Below are positions 23,700 through 32,331 of a DNA stretch of 64,000 nt, one piece after another. The notes under the pieces were generated by a model. That model was given only the letters and a program-made list of their open reading frames with translations. It had not been told where the DNA came from and did no database searches. Position 1 is the first letter of the stretch, and every line of letters begins with the position of its first letter. The position numbers and the translations under genes were made by a program. Source of the stretch: Paenibacillus sp. JDR-2 (GTDB lineage Bacteria > Bacillota > Bacilli > Paenibacillales > Paenibacillaceae); the NCBI RefSeq assembly GCF_000023585.1, contig NC_012914.1, positions 520,001-584,000 of the forward strand, in the 5' to 3' direction.

Positions 23700-24206
23700 C
23701 TAGCTGCTTGTTGCCGTTCCTTCTTCCAGTACGGAAGTACAATGCTTGCAGCGAGTAGCTTTAATCGGAATTTGGGACAAGCAGTACGGGCATTCTTTTT
23801 CCGTCGGCTCCGCAGGCGCAGCGACTTCTTCGGGTTTCATGCGACGTAAAATATTAATCCCTTTAACCAGCAGGAAAATACATACGGCAACGATGAAGAA
23901 GTCCAGCAATACGTTAATAAACTGGCCGTACGCGATAACGGCTACGCCGTATTTGGTCGCATCGGTAAGGGTGTGGATGTCGTGCGTCGTAACGCCTGCC
24001 GGCAAAGGCTTGTCCGAACCCAAGTTAATGAATAAGTCCTTGAAATCCGCGCCGCCGAGCATACGCCCGATGGGAGGCATGATGATATCGTTGACGAGAG
24101 AGGTAACGATTTTGCCGAAGGCACCGCCGATAATAACACCGACTGCAAGATCGATTACATTCCCTTTAATGGCGAATTCCTTGAACTCCTGAATGATTTT
24201 TCTCAT
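23700..24206 (-). CDS. mscL: Large-conductance mechanosensitive channel MscL with C-terminal zinc ribbon
   Basis: A 168-residue inner-membrane channel that opens under extreme membrane tension to release solutes. The N-terminal helix and first span ([27 protein letters not shown]) and the second span ([20 protein letters not shown]) are typical. The usual protein ends near residue 130-140. Here the tail adds a four-cysteine module [18 protein letters not shown], a zinc-ribbon signature in the position of the cytoplasmic bundle. AGGAGG precedes the ATG. It is followed 26 bases on by the NUDIX gene on the same strand, so the two may be cotranscribed. Confidence 0.95.
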   Translation of the reverse strand: MRKIIQEFKEFAIKGNVIDLAVGVIIGGAFGKIVTSLVNDIIMPPIGRMLGGADFKDLFINLGSDKPLPAGVTTHDIHTLTDATKYGVAVIAYGQFINVLLDFFIVAVCIFLLVKGINILRRMKPEEVAAPAEPTEKECPYCLSQIPIKATRCKHCTSVLEEGTATSS

Positions 24207-24370
24207 AATAAAACTCCTCCTACAGTGACAATGGAGCTGATTCTTTCGCAGAAAGCATTCTACTTCCTACTATAACCAAACTCTATGCAATCTACTCTAC
24301 TATATTAGTCGATCTTGCTTCTGATAGAAAGTGTAGCAGTCCAAGAGGACCAAATTGGTATCTAGAAAAA

Positions 24371-24397
24371 TGCAACTTCCCTCCCCGGTGCGCCGTA
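24371..24397 (+). promoter_or_regulatory. Possible ECF-type (SigW-like) promoter of spo0M
   Basis: TGCAAC, 17 bases, CGTA resembles the TGAAAC-N16-CGTA pattern of cell-envelope-stress sigma factors. Bacillus spo0M is known to be under SigW and SigH, which supports the guess. The spacing is one base longer than ideal. Confidence 0.35.
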
Positions 24398-24439
24398 GTA
24401 GGCTTAAGCAATAATTAATCCAACGATAAGAGCGAAGGG

Positions 24440-25216
24440 ATGGATGACATGTTTAATCGTTTATTGGCCAGTATTGGAATTGGTTCCGCCAAAATCGATA
24501 CGCTTCTTGAAAAGTCACAATACGTGCCTGGCGAAGAGGTCCGGGGTGTAGTCAATATTCGAGGGGGAAACGCTCCGCAAAACATAGATACCATTCAAAT
24601 GTCAGTCATGACCGAATACATCCGCGAAAGCAACGACAATAGATTCAGACAGCACGGGGAAATCGGGCGCTATGATGTGAGTACGCCTTTTACCCTGGAG
24701 GCTGGCGAGACCAAGGAAGTGCCTTTCAGCTTCCGCTTGCCGTATCAAACGCCGCTTACGATTGGCAGAGCACCCGTATGGGTAAAAACCGAGCTGGAGG
24801 TGCGCGGCGGCGTTGATCCGGGGGATAACGACCGGATCGATGTTCTGCCTACCAGCGCCATTAACACGGTGTTTCATGCTCTGGATCTTCTTGGTTTCCG
24901 GCTGCGTCAGGCGGAATGCGAATATTCCCCGCGGCATGGCGGCGAAATGCCGTTTGTGCAGGAGTTTGAATTTGTGCCAACCGGCCAGTTCCGAGGTCAG
25001 CTCGATGAGCTGGAGGTTATGTTCTATTCTTCCGATCGCGAGCTGGAGCTGCTGCTTCAGGTTGACCGAAGAGCGCGGGGGCTAGGCGGTTTGTTTGCGG
25101 AGGCGCTTGACCTGGATGAGACGTTTGTACGCTGCAGATTTACCGAAGAGCAGCTGCAGGCAGGACCGGCGGTTATTGCCCGTCAGCTGTCTGAGCTGAT
25201 CGCCAGAACGATCTAG
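24440..25216 (+). CDS. spo0M: Sporulation-control protein Spo0M
   Basis: A 258-residue arrestin-fold protein. The family hallmarks are the opening MFNRLLASIGIGSAKIDTLLEKSQYVPGEEV and the repeated beta strands up to ARQLSELIARTI. In Bacillus subtilis Spo0M is a cytoplasmic, partly membrane- and septum-associated protein that affects sporulation control and cell division. The length agrees with the family. It has its own terminator downstream. The identification supports a spore-forming Bacillota host. Confidence 0.93.
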   Translation: MDDMFNRLLASIGIGSAKIDTLLEKSQYVPGEEVRGVVNIRGGNAPQNIDTIQMSVMTEYIRESNDNRFRQHGEIGRYDVSTPFTLEAGETKEVPFSFRLPYQTPLTIGRAPVWVKTELEVRGGVDPGDNDRIDVLPTSAINTVFHALDLLGFRLRQAECEYSPRHGGEMPFVQEFEFVPTGQFRGQLDELEVMFYSSDRELELLLQVDRRARGLGGLFAEALDLDETFVRCRFTEEQLQAGPAVIARQLSELIARTI

Positions 25217-25249
25217 CTGTTTGGCTGGGGAAGATGAATGGTCGGGACG

Positions 25250-25290
25250 GTCCGAGATGCTTCCGTAAGGGCGTCTCGGGCTTTTTTTTG
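25250..25290 (+). terminator. Rho-independent terminator of spo0M
   Basis: CCGAGATGC pairs with GCGTCTCGG, followed by a run of eight T. Confidence 0.85.
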
Positions 25291-25469
25291 CGTGAATCCG
25301 GGAAGGGTAGGCGATTCGCGGCCAAAGAACGGCGGGAGCCGCAATTTTATTTTGATTCAGCCTCCAATCCTTTGGTTAATAAGGGGAAAACCTTGGCTAT
25401 TTTAGCGTTTGTGGCATAATAAAGGGAAGACAAGGAAGGGCGAGTCTCGCTCATGAAGGAGAAGTTAGT

Positions 25470-26543
25470 ATGACGATTGGAGCGCGGGTGCTCAAGACGG
25501 GCATGGCAGTCGCACTTGCCATCTACCTGAGCGGAATGTTTGGGTTTGCATCACCGCTTATTACAACGGTCGCAGCCATTCTGACCATACAGCCGTCCAT
25601 TTACCGCTCTTGGCAGCAGGTGCTGGATCAGTTCCAGACGAATCTGCTGGGAGCCGCGATGGCACTGGCTGCTATGAAGCTGTTTGGGCAAACGCCGATT
25701 GCGGTAGGACTTGTATGTATCTTAGTTATTCTGGTAAGTATCCGGCTGAAAATGGAGACAACCATCGGCGTTACGCTGGTGACGGTAGTTGCGATTATGG
25801 AAGCGCACGGCCAGGTAACCACGGTGGCGCTTGAGAGGTTCCTAATGGTATTGGCGGGAATGGGAGCGGCATTTACCGTCAATGTGCTTGTATTCCCGCC
25901 GCGGCCGAGAAAGCAGTTCACCGAGCAGGTGCATCATGCCTTCTCCGAGATGTCGCTGCTTCTTCGGACCGCGATCTCGAACGAGATGAAGGAGCAGGTA
26001 TACCGCAAGGAGAAAGAGAAGCTGCACAAGAGACTGCGCAAGCTTGAGGACAGCTACAACCTGTTCGAGGAAGAACGGAAGATTTTGGCCCGCACGAAAA
26101 TCAGCCATGCCCGCCAGCTGCTGGTGTCCAAGCAGATGATCAAGGCGCTGCAGAAGGGATCGGACTTGCTGGAGGTCGTAGAGGAGCATTACTTTTCCGT
26201 GCCGAAGGCTGGCGATTGGGCCGCTCGCTTCGACCGTCAAATCGAGGATTTGACGAAGTACCATGAATCGATCGTGCTGAAGATCGAGAACAAGATGAAG
26301 CCGAACATGTCCTTGGAGCCTGGCGAGGAGCGGGAGGCACGCCTTGTTGCCGAGCTTACCGACTATGTCCGCGAGGACCCGGACGAACATAAGCGGCTGA
26401 TCTTCGTCGCCTCCGCACTGTTCGAATACGCCTATCACCTGCGGCGACTGGAGAAGCTGGTCGACCATATCCAGCGCCCCCACGGCGAAGCCGAAGAGCG
26501 CCGCAGCGCCGAAAAGGCCGATGCCGCGGCGGTTCGGGAGTAG
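25470..26543 (+). CDS. Aromatic acid exporter family (ArAE_1/FUSC-like) membrane protein
   Basis: A 357-residue protein. The first ~145 residues contain the hydrophobic helices typical of the family (VLKTGMAVALAIYLSGMFG, PLITTVAAILTIQPSIYRSW, the later FTVNVLVFPPRP). The C-terminal ~210 residues are a long helical, charged cytoplasmic region with coiled-coil character (EKEKLHKRLRKLEDSYNLFEEE). Related proteins are annotated as aromatic acid exporters, though few are tested. An ATG is preceded by AAGGAGAAG. The distal end is rich in E, A and R. It is followed by a tandem repeat array and not by another gene. Confidence 0.85.
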   Translation: MTIGARVLKTGMAVALAIYLSGMFGFASPLITTVAAILTIQPSIYRSWQQVLDQFQTNLLGAAMALAAMKLFGQTPIAVGLVCILVILVSIRLKMETTIGVTLVTVVAIMEAHGQVTTVALERFLMVLAGMGAAFTVNVLVFPPRPRKQFTEQVHHAFSEMSLLLRTAISNEMKEQVYRKEKEKLHKRLRKLEDSYNLFEEERKILARTKISHARQLLVSKQMIKALQKGSDLLEVVEEHYFSVPKAGDWAARFDRQIEDLTKYHESIVLKIENKMKPNMSLEPGEEREARLVAELTDYVREDPDEHKRLIFVASALFEYAYHLRRLEKLVDHIQRPHGEAEERRSAEKADAAAVRE

Positions 26544-26559
26544 GTTGCTGTATTCTTTA

Positions 26560-27180
26560 ACTGGTGCGTGGACGGAAATAAGAGGGAAAAACCGTGTTAC
26601 AGAGGTGCGGACGCTCGAGCGCGCGGTTAAAGTAGCCCAATAAGACGGAAAAACCGTGCTACAGCCGGTGAACGGATGATCTGACTGGTGCAAGCGCGAA
26701 ATAAGAGAGAAAAACCGTGCTACAGGGGTGCGGACGCTCGAGTGCAGGGTTAAAGCAGCCCAAATAAGAGGGAAAAACCGTGCTGCAGCCGGTGAACGGA
26801 TGATCTGACTGGTGCAAGGCGCGAAATAAGAGAAAAAAACAGTGCTACAGAGTTGCGGACGCTCGAGCGCGGGGTTAAAGCAGCCCAATAAGACGGGAAG
26901 ACCGTGCTACAGCCGGTGAACGGATGATCTGACTGGTGCAAGGCGCGACATAAGAGGGAAAAACCCGTGTTACAGTGGTGCGGACGCTCGAGCGCGGGGT
27001 TAAAGCAGCCCAAATAAGAGGGAAAAACCGTGCTGCAGCCGGTGAACGGATGATCTGACTGGTGCAAGGCGCGAAATAAGAGGAAAAAACCGTGTTACAG
27101 GGGTGCGGACGCTTGAGCGCGGGGTTAAAGCAGCCCAATAAGACGGAAAAACCGTGCTACAGCCGGTGAACGGATGCTGC
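26560..27180. repeat. Tandem array: ten ~62-bp half-units arranged as five ~124-bp units
   Basis: The core AATAAGAGGGAAAAACCG followed by TGCTACAG recurs ten times, at about 26577, 26638, 26700, 26760, 26823, 26885, 26950, 27010, 27074 and 27136. Two alternating spacers separate the cores, one with GGTGCGGACGCTCGAGCG and one with GGTGAACGGATGATCTGAC. The copies are close to identical. Long frames across it on both strands arise from the repeat and have no ribosome binding sites. Confidence 0.85.
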
Positions 27181-27182
27181 CA

Positions 27183-27208
27183 CCCTAACGATGCGCGACA
27201 TCGTTAAG
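27183..27208. repeat. Short palindrome related to 2453-2477
   Basis: CTAACGATGCGCGACATCG closes on itself (CGATG/CATCG) and differs from the copy near 2453 at a few bases. Confidence 0.45.
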
Positions 27209-27239
27209 CATAATCGCCGGCACTGGCCCTTGGCCGTGG

Positions 27240-27304
27240 CCGGTCGGCTGAGTGAGCAGCCGACCGAAGAAGACCCCCTCATCCAATGAGGGGGTCTTCT
27301 TCGG
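27240..27304. terminator. Pair of strong hairpins, the second terminator-like
   Basis: CGGTCGGCTG pairs with CAGCCGACCG, then CCGAAGAAGACCCCCTCAT pairs over 19 bp with its complement and is followed by CGTTTT. There is no gene immediately upstream on the plus strand. Confidence 0.6.
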
Positions 27305-27341
27305 CGTTTTGCTCAGCTGCAGCGCAGGGGAAAGGGGTAGA

Positions 27342-27451
27342 GGGAATGTGTCTCCTGAGGAGCGCAGCGTCTGCCTTTGTGTACAGTTTGCAACATGACA
27401 ATGTTGTTCACGCAAAGTGTACGCAACAGCAGCCGAAGGAGATACATTCCC
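27342..27451. ncRNA. Long hairpin element, copy 3 of the family
   Basis: GGGAATGTGTCTCC at 27342 pairs with GGAGATACATTCCC at 27438 (one G-U). Inside, TTGTGTACAGTTTGC faces GCAAAGTGTACGCAA with one wobble and one mismatch, enclosing AACAT/ATGTT. The right inner arm GCAAAGTGTACGCAACAGCAG is conserved with copy 2, whereas the outer arms differ from copy 2 yet remain paired. Confidence 0.55.
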
Positions 27452-27496
27452 GTCACCCCCGATCCCAAGCCGCCCAAGCCGCCAGCAAACGAAAAC

Positions 27497-27793
27497 CTAA
27501 GAATCCGTCTTATTGCTCCCCTTATGGCGACGCGGATGCTGCATATGAGCTTCCGGATCATCATCGTCGTCTTTTGCAATCAGACGCGGATCGGTACGGC
27601 CCTCGTGGTGATTGTCGAAATCAAGCTCGACAAGCTCCCATTCGGTATTGCCGTTCTGCGGATCGGCGGGGAATACTTCACCGCGTTCGAGCTTTTCTAC
27701 GCGGCCGATATCATTTTTATAAACACCCGACACCTCGACATGCTCGCCTGTCATCGGCTCCATTTGATTATGCTGCTGCTCTTGCTCGCTCAT
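27497..27793 (-). CDS. Small acidic hypothetical protein, 98 aa
   Basis: The product starts MSEQEQQHNQMEPMTGEH. A central segment VSGVYKNDIGRVEKLERGEVFP followed by WELVELDF resembles the small YjzC-like domain (GVY...G..FP), a weak similarity. The tail is acidic then basic (KDDDDDPEAHMQHPRRHKG). I prefer the ATG at 27793, preceded by AAGGAAGGA, over 27847, which would overlap the upstream small gene. No localisation signal is visible. It follows the 47-aa gene by 22 bases, probably in one operon. Confidence 0.55.
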   Translation of the reverse strand: MSEQEQQHNQMEPMTGEHVEVSGVYKNDIGRVEKLERGEVFPADPQNGNTEWELVELDFDNHHEGRTDPRLIAKDDDDDPEAHMQHPRRHKGSNKTDS

Positions 27794-27815
27794 GGCCCAC
27801 TCGTCCTTCCTTCGC

Positions 27816-27959
27816 TTATAATCCGTGCTTCGGTACCGCTGCTGCATCGGCTTCAGATTGCTTCTGACTAGCCTGCTCTTTTCCTTTGCCGGTACGGTCG
27901 GCTAATGATTGCGCTTTGCTGGCTTCGACTTGTTTATGGGACGGCCATTCACCTGACAT
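27816..27959 (-). CDS. Very small hydrophilic protein, 47 aa
   Basis: A short frame reading MSGEWPSHKQVEASKAQSLA and continuing with a Lys/Gln/Ser/Ala-rich stretch to AVPKHGL. It is preceded by a near-perfect AAAGGAGGA ribosome binding site 6 bases from the ATG, the main reason to call it. The amino-acid mix resembles small spore-associated proteins, but I do not recognise a family. The 98-aa gene follows. Confidence 0.5.
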   Translation of the reverse strand: MSGEWPSHKQVEASKAQSLADRTGKGKEQASQKQSEADAAAVPKHGL

Positions 27960-28054
27960 GCTGCCATCCTCCTTTCGGCAGTTAATCCTTTAGAAGTGTG
28001 CCACGAAAGGAGGTTATGTATGAGCAGCCCGGGCCAAGAGGAACAAATTACTGC

Positions 28055-28669
28055 TTAATTCACATGATAGCGGGATTCGATTTTTTTACCGCCGAACCAC
28101 ATAACGATAATAACGGCACAGGTAACGAAGATGCGCCAAGGCTCTTCGCGGAAGCTGCCGATATTAAAGCTGATCAGCGAGATGCTTAAAATCATGACCC
28201 CTTTGCCAAGCACGGTCGCAAGGACAAAAGTTCGCAATGAGATTTTGCTGAAGCCCGAAACGATATTAATGATTGACGACGGGGAGAACGGGAAACAGGC
28301 CAGCAGAAAAAGCGGCGTAAAGCCTTTTTGATCGACCCATCGGAAGAACCGCTCGGTTTTGGGAAACCTGCGTTCGATTCTGGACTTTACATTCTTCCCC
28401 AGCTTGCGGCTGATCAGAAATACGCAGATTGCTCCGATGGACACTCCGATCCAGGAGAGCAGAAAGCCCAGCCACAGCCCGAAAATATTCGCGTTAGCCG
28501 CTACAATGACAATCAAGGGAAGGAAAGGCAGGAACGATTCGAGAAGCGGCAGCAGAATGCCGGGCAAAATGCCAAACTGCGAATAACTTTCCAGCGTTCG
28601 CTGCAAATGCTCAAGGTCCAGACTTTTCATTTGGACGTACAAATTATTCATGCTCTCCATCACATGCAT
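28055..28669 (-). CDS. TVP38/TMEM64 (VTT/DedA-like) membrane protein
   Basis: A 204-residue multi-span protein of the VTT superfamily, recently linked to lipid scrambling or transport. Characteristic features are the re-entrant region LPLLESFLPFLPLIVIVAANANIFG, the GLWLGFLLSWIGVSIGAICVFLISRKLG segment and the conserved FSPSSIINIVSGFSKIS. The start is uncertain: ATG at 28669 or 28651, neither with an ideal ribosome binding site. It lies downstream of the MFS gene on the same strand with 51 bases between. Confidence 0.88.
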   Translation of the reverse strand: MHVMESMNNLYVQMKSLDLEHLQRTLESYSQFGILPGILLPLLESFLPFLPLIVIVAANANIFGLWLGFLLSWIGVSIGAICVFLISRKLGKNVKSRIERRFPKTERFFRWVDQKGFTPLFLLACFPFSPSSIINIVSGFSKISLRTFVLATVLGKGVMILSISLISFNIGSFREEPWRIFVTCAVIIVMWFGGKKIESRYHVN

Positions 28670-28720
28670 TGTTGTTACCTACCCCACTTAACCCCAACCG
28701 GGAAAATATTTCGTTCTTCC

Positions 28721-29899
28721 TCATTTGCCGTTCATCTTGGTTGCCGGGATCAGCACGTACAGCAGGGCAATGAGTCCAAACAGCGCGGCGCTTACCCAAA
28801 TAACCGTGCGAGAGCCAAAGCTTGCGGCGAGAATTCCTCCGGCCAGAGGACCAACCATGCCGCCAAGACCTTCAACGGTCGATAGCAGTCCCCAGCCCAA
28901 GCCTTCCTGTTTGGGAGGCACATAAGCCGCTAACAAAGCATTCCAAGCCGGTAGAATAGCTGCATAAGACAAACCAAGAATTACGACAATAACTAAACAA
29001 TACCAAAACGGAAGCCGCCATGCCAACATATAGAGCCCGGCAGCAAAAATGGCAAAGCCAAAAATAAGAAACCACTTCTTGCCTCCAAGCTTGTCCGATA
29101 ACCGTCCCATCGGAATAAGACCGGCTGCAGCGCACACGCCTCCGGCTGATAGCAGAAGGGAATATTGCGCGCCCGCAAAGCCAAGCTCGCTTTCCGCGAA
29201 GCTTGGTAGGACGGGAACAAGCATGCTGGCGCCCGCCGTCTGCAGGATCATGCCCGGCAGAAGCATTCGCATAGCTTTTATACGTTCCATTAAGGCAACA
29301 AGTTGCCGTTTTAACGGAATGGCCTGGATCTGCTGCCCGCCGGCTTTTGCGCTGTTCATAAAAAAGGCTAAAAACGCCGCAAAGATCGAAAGAATGAGCA
29401 GCAGGAAGTACGTGCCGTTAACATAATAGTCGAGCAAAATATTGCATACGATAGGGCCGGCGCCTAGCCCGGTAAGCCAGACGGTGTACAGAAAGCCCAT
29501 TTGGCTGGCCCGGTTATCGTCGGAGACCTTTGTCAGGCAGACGATCCAGATGGGCGACATGCCGATGCCGTACAAAGCGGCAGCAAGTATAAACAGCCAA
29601 GCTACATTGGCGAACTGAATCAGAAACACGCCTGCGAGCGAGATTAGCAAGCCTGTCCGCACAACAAACCGGATCGAGAACCGGTCGAGCAGATAGCCGA
29701 TGACCATCTTTAGCAGCGTGTCCGTCAAATAATGCGCCGTAATCGCGATGCCGATAACATCCAGAGATAAACCCAGGACCTTCGTTCCATAAATGGGGAG
29801 CAGGCTGATCAGCACCGCGCCCCGTACGAATTCCACCAAAAACAAGATAACGGAGATGAGTCGCATCTCCGCTCCGAATCTCATCCCCACATTTTTCAC
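28721..29899 (-). CDS. MFS transporter
   Basis: A 392-residue major facilitator with about 12 helices. The first helices (LISVILFLVEFVRGAVLISLLPIYG) precede the conserved loop LLDRFSIRFVVRTG, and the second half repeats it as MGRLSDKLGGKKWFLIFG, the classic G-x-L-x-D-R-x-G-x-R pattern. The substrate is not predictable; multidrug or sugar efflux types are similar. The GTG start is preceded by AAAGGAGCC. It follows the glycolipid synthase gene by 30 bases, suggesting one operon with the VTT gene. Confidence 0.88.
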   Translation of the reverse strand: MKNVGMRFGAEMRLISVILFLVEFVRGAVLISLLPIYGTKVLGLSLDVIGIAITAHYLTDTLLKMVIGYLLDRFSIRFVVRTGLLISLAGVFLIQFANVAWLFILAAALYGIGMSPIWIVCLTKVSDDNRASQMGFLYTVWLTGLGAGPIVCNILLDYYVNGTYFLLLILSIFAAFLAFFMNSAKAGGQQIQAIPLKRQLVALMERIKAMRMLLPGMILQTAGASMLVPVLPSFAESELGFAGAQYSLLLSAGGVCAAAGLIPMGRLSDKLGGKKWFLIFGFAIFAAGLYMLAWRLPFWYCLVIVVILGLSYAAILPAWNALLAAYVPPKQEGLGWGLLSTVEGLGGMVGPLAGGILAASFGSRTVIWVSAALFGLIALLYVLIPATKMNGK

Positions 29900-29929
29900 C
29901 AGCGGTCAGGCTCCTTTACGATTTCACCC

Positions 29930-31126
29930 TTAACTATAGCGTTGACCAAATTTTGCATTCCAACCGCATTCTTGCAAAATATGATGGGCAATGCTGTCTG
30001 CAGCCGCATCCTCCGTCCGGAGGCGCTGTACCGCCAATCTGCAGCGCTGCAGCTGTTCGGGGTTGCGGATAAGCTTCATGATAGCAGCCGCCAGTTCTTC
30101 GGGGTCGTAGCTGATGGTGGCGGCTCCTTTGGATTGCAGGTAACGGGCATTCTTTTTTTCTTGGCCGGGAACAGGCCTGTAGAGGAAGAGCGGCAGCCCG
30201 GCCCATATCGCTTCGGCAAGCGTAACGCCGCCCGGTTTGGAGACGAGACAGGTTGCAAGAGACATCAGCTCATGAACCTGATCCACAAAGCCAAACAAAT
30301 GAAGTCGGTCCGCCGAAGGGTGATATCTAAATTGGTCGGCTATTGAAGATCTCAGCAGGTTATTACGCCCGCAGACAAGCGCAATTTGCGCGTGTGGATG
30401 TTGTTCAAGGAGAAGGCGGCAGAGCTCATCGCAATCCGGCATGACGCCTTGTGCGCCAGGCATAAGAAGGATGACGGGCTGCTCGGGGTGAAGTCCGTAT
30501 TTTTCGAATAGCTCGAAGGAAGGAGTGAGGCTGCTCTGAAAGCCGCGTCCAAGCGGTATGCCGGTAACGGATACGCGGCCAGGATGTATGCCAAGCGAGC
30601 CTAACTCCTGCTTCAGATCGTCGGTAGCGACAAAATATCGGCCGATACCGGGATGCACCCAGCGGCGGTGCAAATCAAAATCGGTAATAACCGTGTAGGT
30701 AGGGATAGAAGCTCCAGGGTGGATCGTCTTGCTGAGCCGGCGGCGGTGAAGAGCGGGCAGCGCGAAGAAAGGGAAGGTATGTATCACCGCATCGGGTTGT
30801 TCTTTTTGCAGCAGCTTCTTAATCTTGTCGCGGCCAAAGGAGTGAAGGAAGCCGCCGAACAGGGAGTTATGCTTCATGGGCCGCGTAACATCATAGACCC
30901 AGCCGTACAAATGAGGGATATGCGTATAGCTTTTCAAATACACCCGTCTTGTCATCTCGTTCAGCCAAGGGTGAGATTCGGCCATCAGATCAACCATGAC
31001 GGTGCGGTTATTACCCGCCTCTTCCAGCGCGTCACGGATCGCTTTGGCGGCCTGCAAATGGCCTTCCCCATACGAAGCATACAAAATCAGCACCTTAGGC
31101 TGATAGCCGTTATTAGCACGAACCAA
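29930..31126 (-). CDS. ugtP: Processive diacylglycerol glucosyltransferase (UgtP/MGDG synthase family)
   Basis: A 398-residue GT28-type enzyme adding glucose from UDP-glucose to diacylglycerol, giving membrane glycolipids and the lipoteichoic-acid anchor. The N-terminal MGDG-synthase domain has VLILYASYGEGHLQAAKAI and DLMAESHPW. The C-terminal nucleotide-sugar domain has FVDQVHELMSLATCLVSKPGGVTLAEAIWAGLP and PGQEKKNARYL. A TTG at 31126, about ten bases after AGGAGG, is the best start; the GTG at 31135 overlaps that site. It heads a probable operon with the MFS and VTT genes, an envelope-related association. Confidence 0.88.
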   Translation of the reverse strand: MVRANNGYQPKVLILYASYGEGHLQAAKAIRDALEEAGNNRTVMVDLMAESHPWLNEMTRRVYLKSYTHIPHLYGWVYDVTRPMKHNSLFGGFLHSFGRDKIKKLLQKEQPDAVIHTFPFFALPALHRRRLSKTIHPGASIPTYTVITDFDLHRRWVHPGIGRYFVATDDLKQELGSLGIHPGRVSVTGIPLGRGFQSSLTPSFELFEKYGLHPEQPVILLMPGAQGVMPDCDELCRLLLEQHPHAQIALVCGRNNLLRSSIADQFRYHPSADRLHLFGFVDQVHELMSLATCLVSKPGGVTLAEAIWAGLPLFLYRPVPGQEKKNARYLQSKGAATISYDPEELAAAIMKLIRNPEQLQRCRLAVQRLRTEDAAADSIAHHILQECGWNAKFGQRYS

Positions 31127-31184
31127 TAGATGCACACCTCCTGCCGCAAGTATAGCGGAACAATGTCAACGCATTGTGATCATG

Positions 31185-31213
31185 TTGGTTCCCTCATGTT
31201 AATTTTGTATAAT
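31185..31213 (+). promoter_or_regulatory. Sigma-A promoter of the aldo/keto reductase gene
   Basis: TTGGTT at 31185, exactly 17 bases, then TATAAT at 31208. Confidence 0.7.
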
Positions 31214-31303
31214 GGTACATGTATCCAAAATTTAATCTGAGATTTTCCTTGGGTTGCCGCATGCGCAGCAGGGAAAACTCACAAAGTGGGAGTGAATCGG
31301 AAG

Positions 31304-32284
31304 ATGAAGTACACTTATCTGGGCCAGTCTGGCCTTCGTGTAAGCCGGCTTTGCTTGGGAACGATGAATTTTGGCGTTGATACGGACGAGAAGGAAGCTT
31401 TCCGCATTATGGATGCGGCGCTTGACGCAGGCATTAATTTTTTTGATACCGCAAATATTTACGGCTGGGGCGAGAATTCCGGCCGCACGGAAGAAATCAT
31501 GGGACGCTGGTTCGCAAAAGGCGGCGGTCGCCGCGAGAAAACAGTGCTCGCTACCAAAGTATACGGCGACATGCATGATCCTTATGACGGTCCAAACCGT
31601 GAAGCAGGTCTTTCTGCCTATAAAATTCGCCGCCATCTGGAAGGCTCGCTGCGCCGTCTGCAAACGGATCATATCGAGCTGTACCAGATGCATCACGTCG
31701 ATCGGAACGTGAACTGGAACGAGCTGTGGGGAGCTTTCGAAACGGCTGTTCATCAGGGCAAAATCGGCTATGTGGGGTCGAGTAACTTTGCAGGCTGGGA
31801 TATTGCGGTGGCGCAAGGGGAAGCCAAGGCGAGAGGTGCTCTTGGTCTGGTCTCCGAACAGCATAAATACAATTTGCTTTGCCGTCTGCCCGAGCTGGAA
31901 GTGCTTCCGGCTTCGAAGGCGCTTGGTCTCGGCGTTATTCCGTGGAGCCCGCTGGATGGAGGCATGCTGTCCGGCAGTCACCGCCATGGCGGTGCGGGCA
32001 GAAGAAGCGGCGAGAGAAACGAGCGCTTCGCGCAGGTGAAGCCGCAGCTGGATGCGTACGGGGCGTTATGCGATGAGCTCGGAGCGCCGGAGGATCTGGT
32101 ATCGCTGGCATGGCTGCTTGCGAACCCTGCCGTTACGGCACCGATTATTGGGGTGCGCACGCTGGAGCAATTCGAGCGTTCGCTGCGCGCGGTTGAGCTG
32201 ACGCTTGACGAGTCGACGCTGAAGCGGATCGACGAGATTTTCCCGGGTCCAGGCGGAGACGCGCCGAAAGCCTACGCTTGGTAA
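31304..32284 (+). CDS. Aldo/keto reductase
   Basis: A 326-residue NADPH-linked oxidoreductase. It opens MKYTYLGQSGLRVSRLCLGTMNFG, then FFDTANIYGWGENSGRTEEIMG, and has the catalytic Lys in LATKVYGDM and His in LYQMHHVDRN. It belongs to the large YajO/YhdN-like branch acting on sugars or small aldehydes and differs clearly from the YghZ-type protein at 8.6 kb. The upstream in-frame GTG at 31286 is possible, but family proteins start at MKYTYLG. It has a good promoter of its own and stands between divergent and convergent genes. Confidence 0.9.
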   Translation: MKYTYLGQSGLRVSRLCLGTMNFGVDTDEKEAFRIMDAALDAGINFFDTANIYGWGENSGRTEEIMGRWFAKGGGRREKTVLATKVYGDMHDPYDGPNREAGLSAYKIRRHLEGSLRRLQTDHIELYQMHHVDRNVNWNELWGAFETAVHQGKIGYVGSSNFAGWDIAVAQGEAKARGALGLVSEQHKYNLLCRLPELEVLPASKALGLGVIPWSPLDGGMLSGSHRHGGAGRRSGERNERFAQVKPQLDAYGALCDELGAPEDLVSLAWLLANPAVTAPIIGVRTLEQFERSLRAVELTLDESTLKRIDEIFPGPGGDAPKAYAW

Positions 32285-32331
32285 AAGTACAACAAGCGGT
32301 AAGCCGTCGGCGCGCCGTATAAAGCCTATGA

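Noticed and set aside
25842..27138. Repeat-containing proteins on the minus strand across the 62-bp array
   Set aside because: They read through the ArAE gene antisense and the tandem array. They have no ribosome binding site and shift frame between copies.
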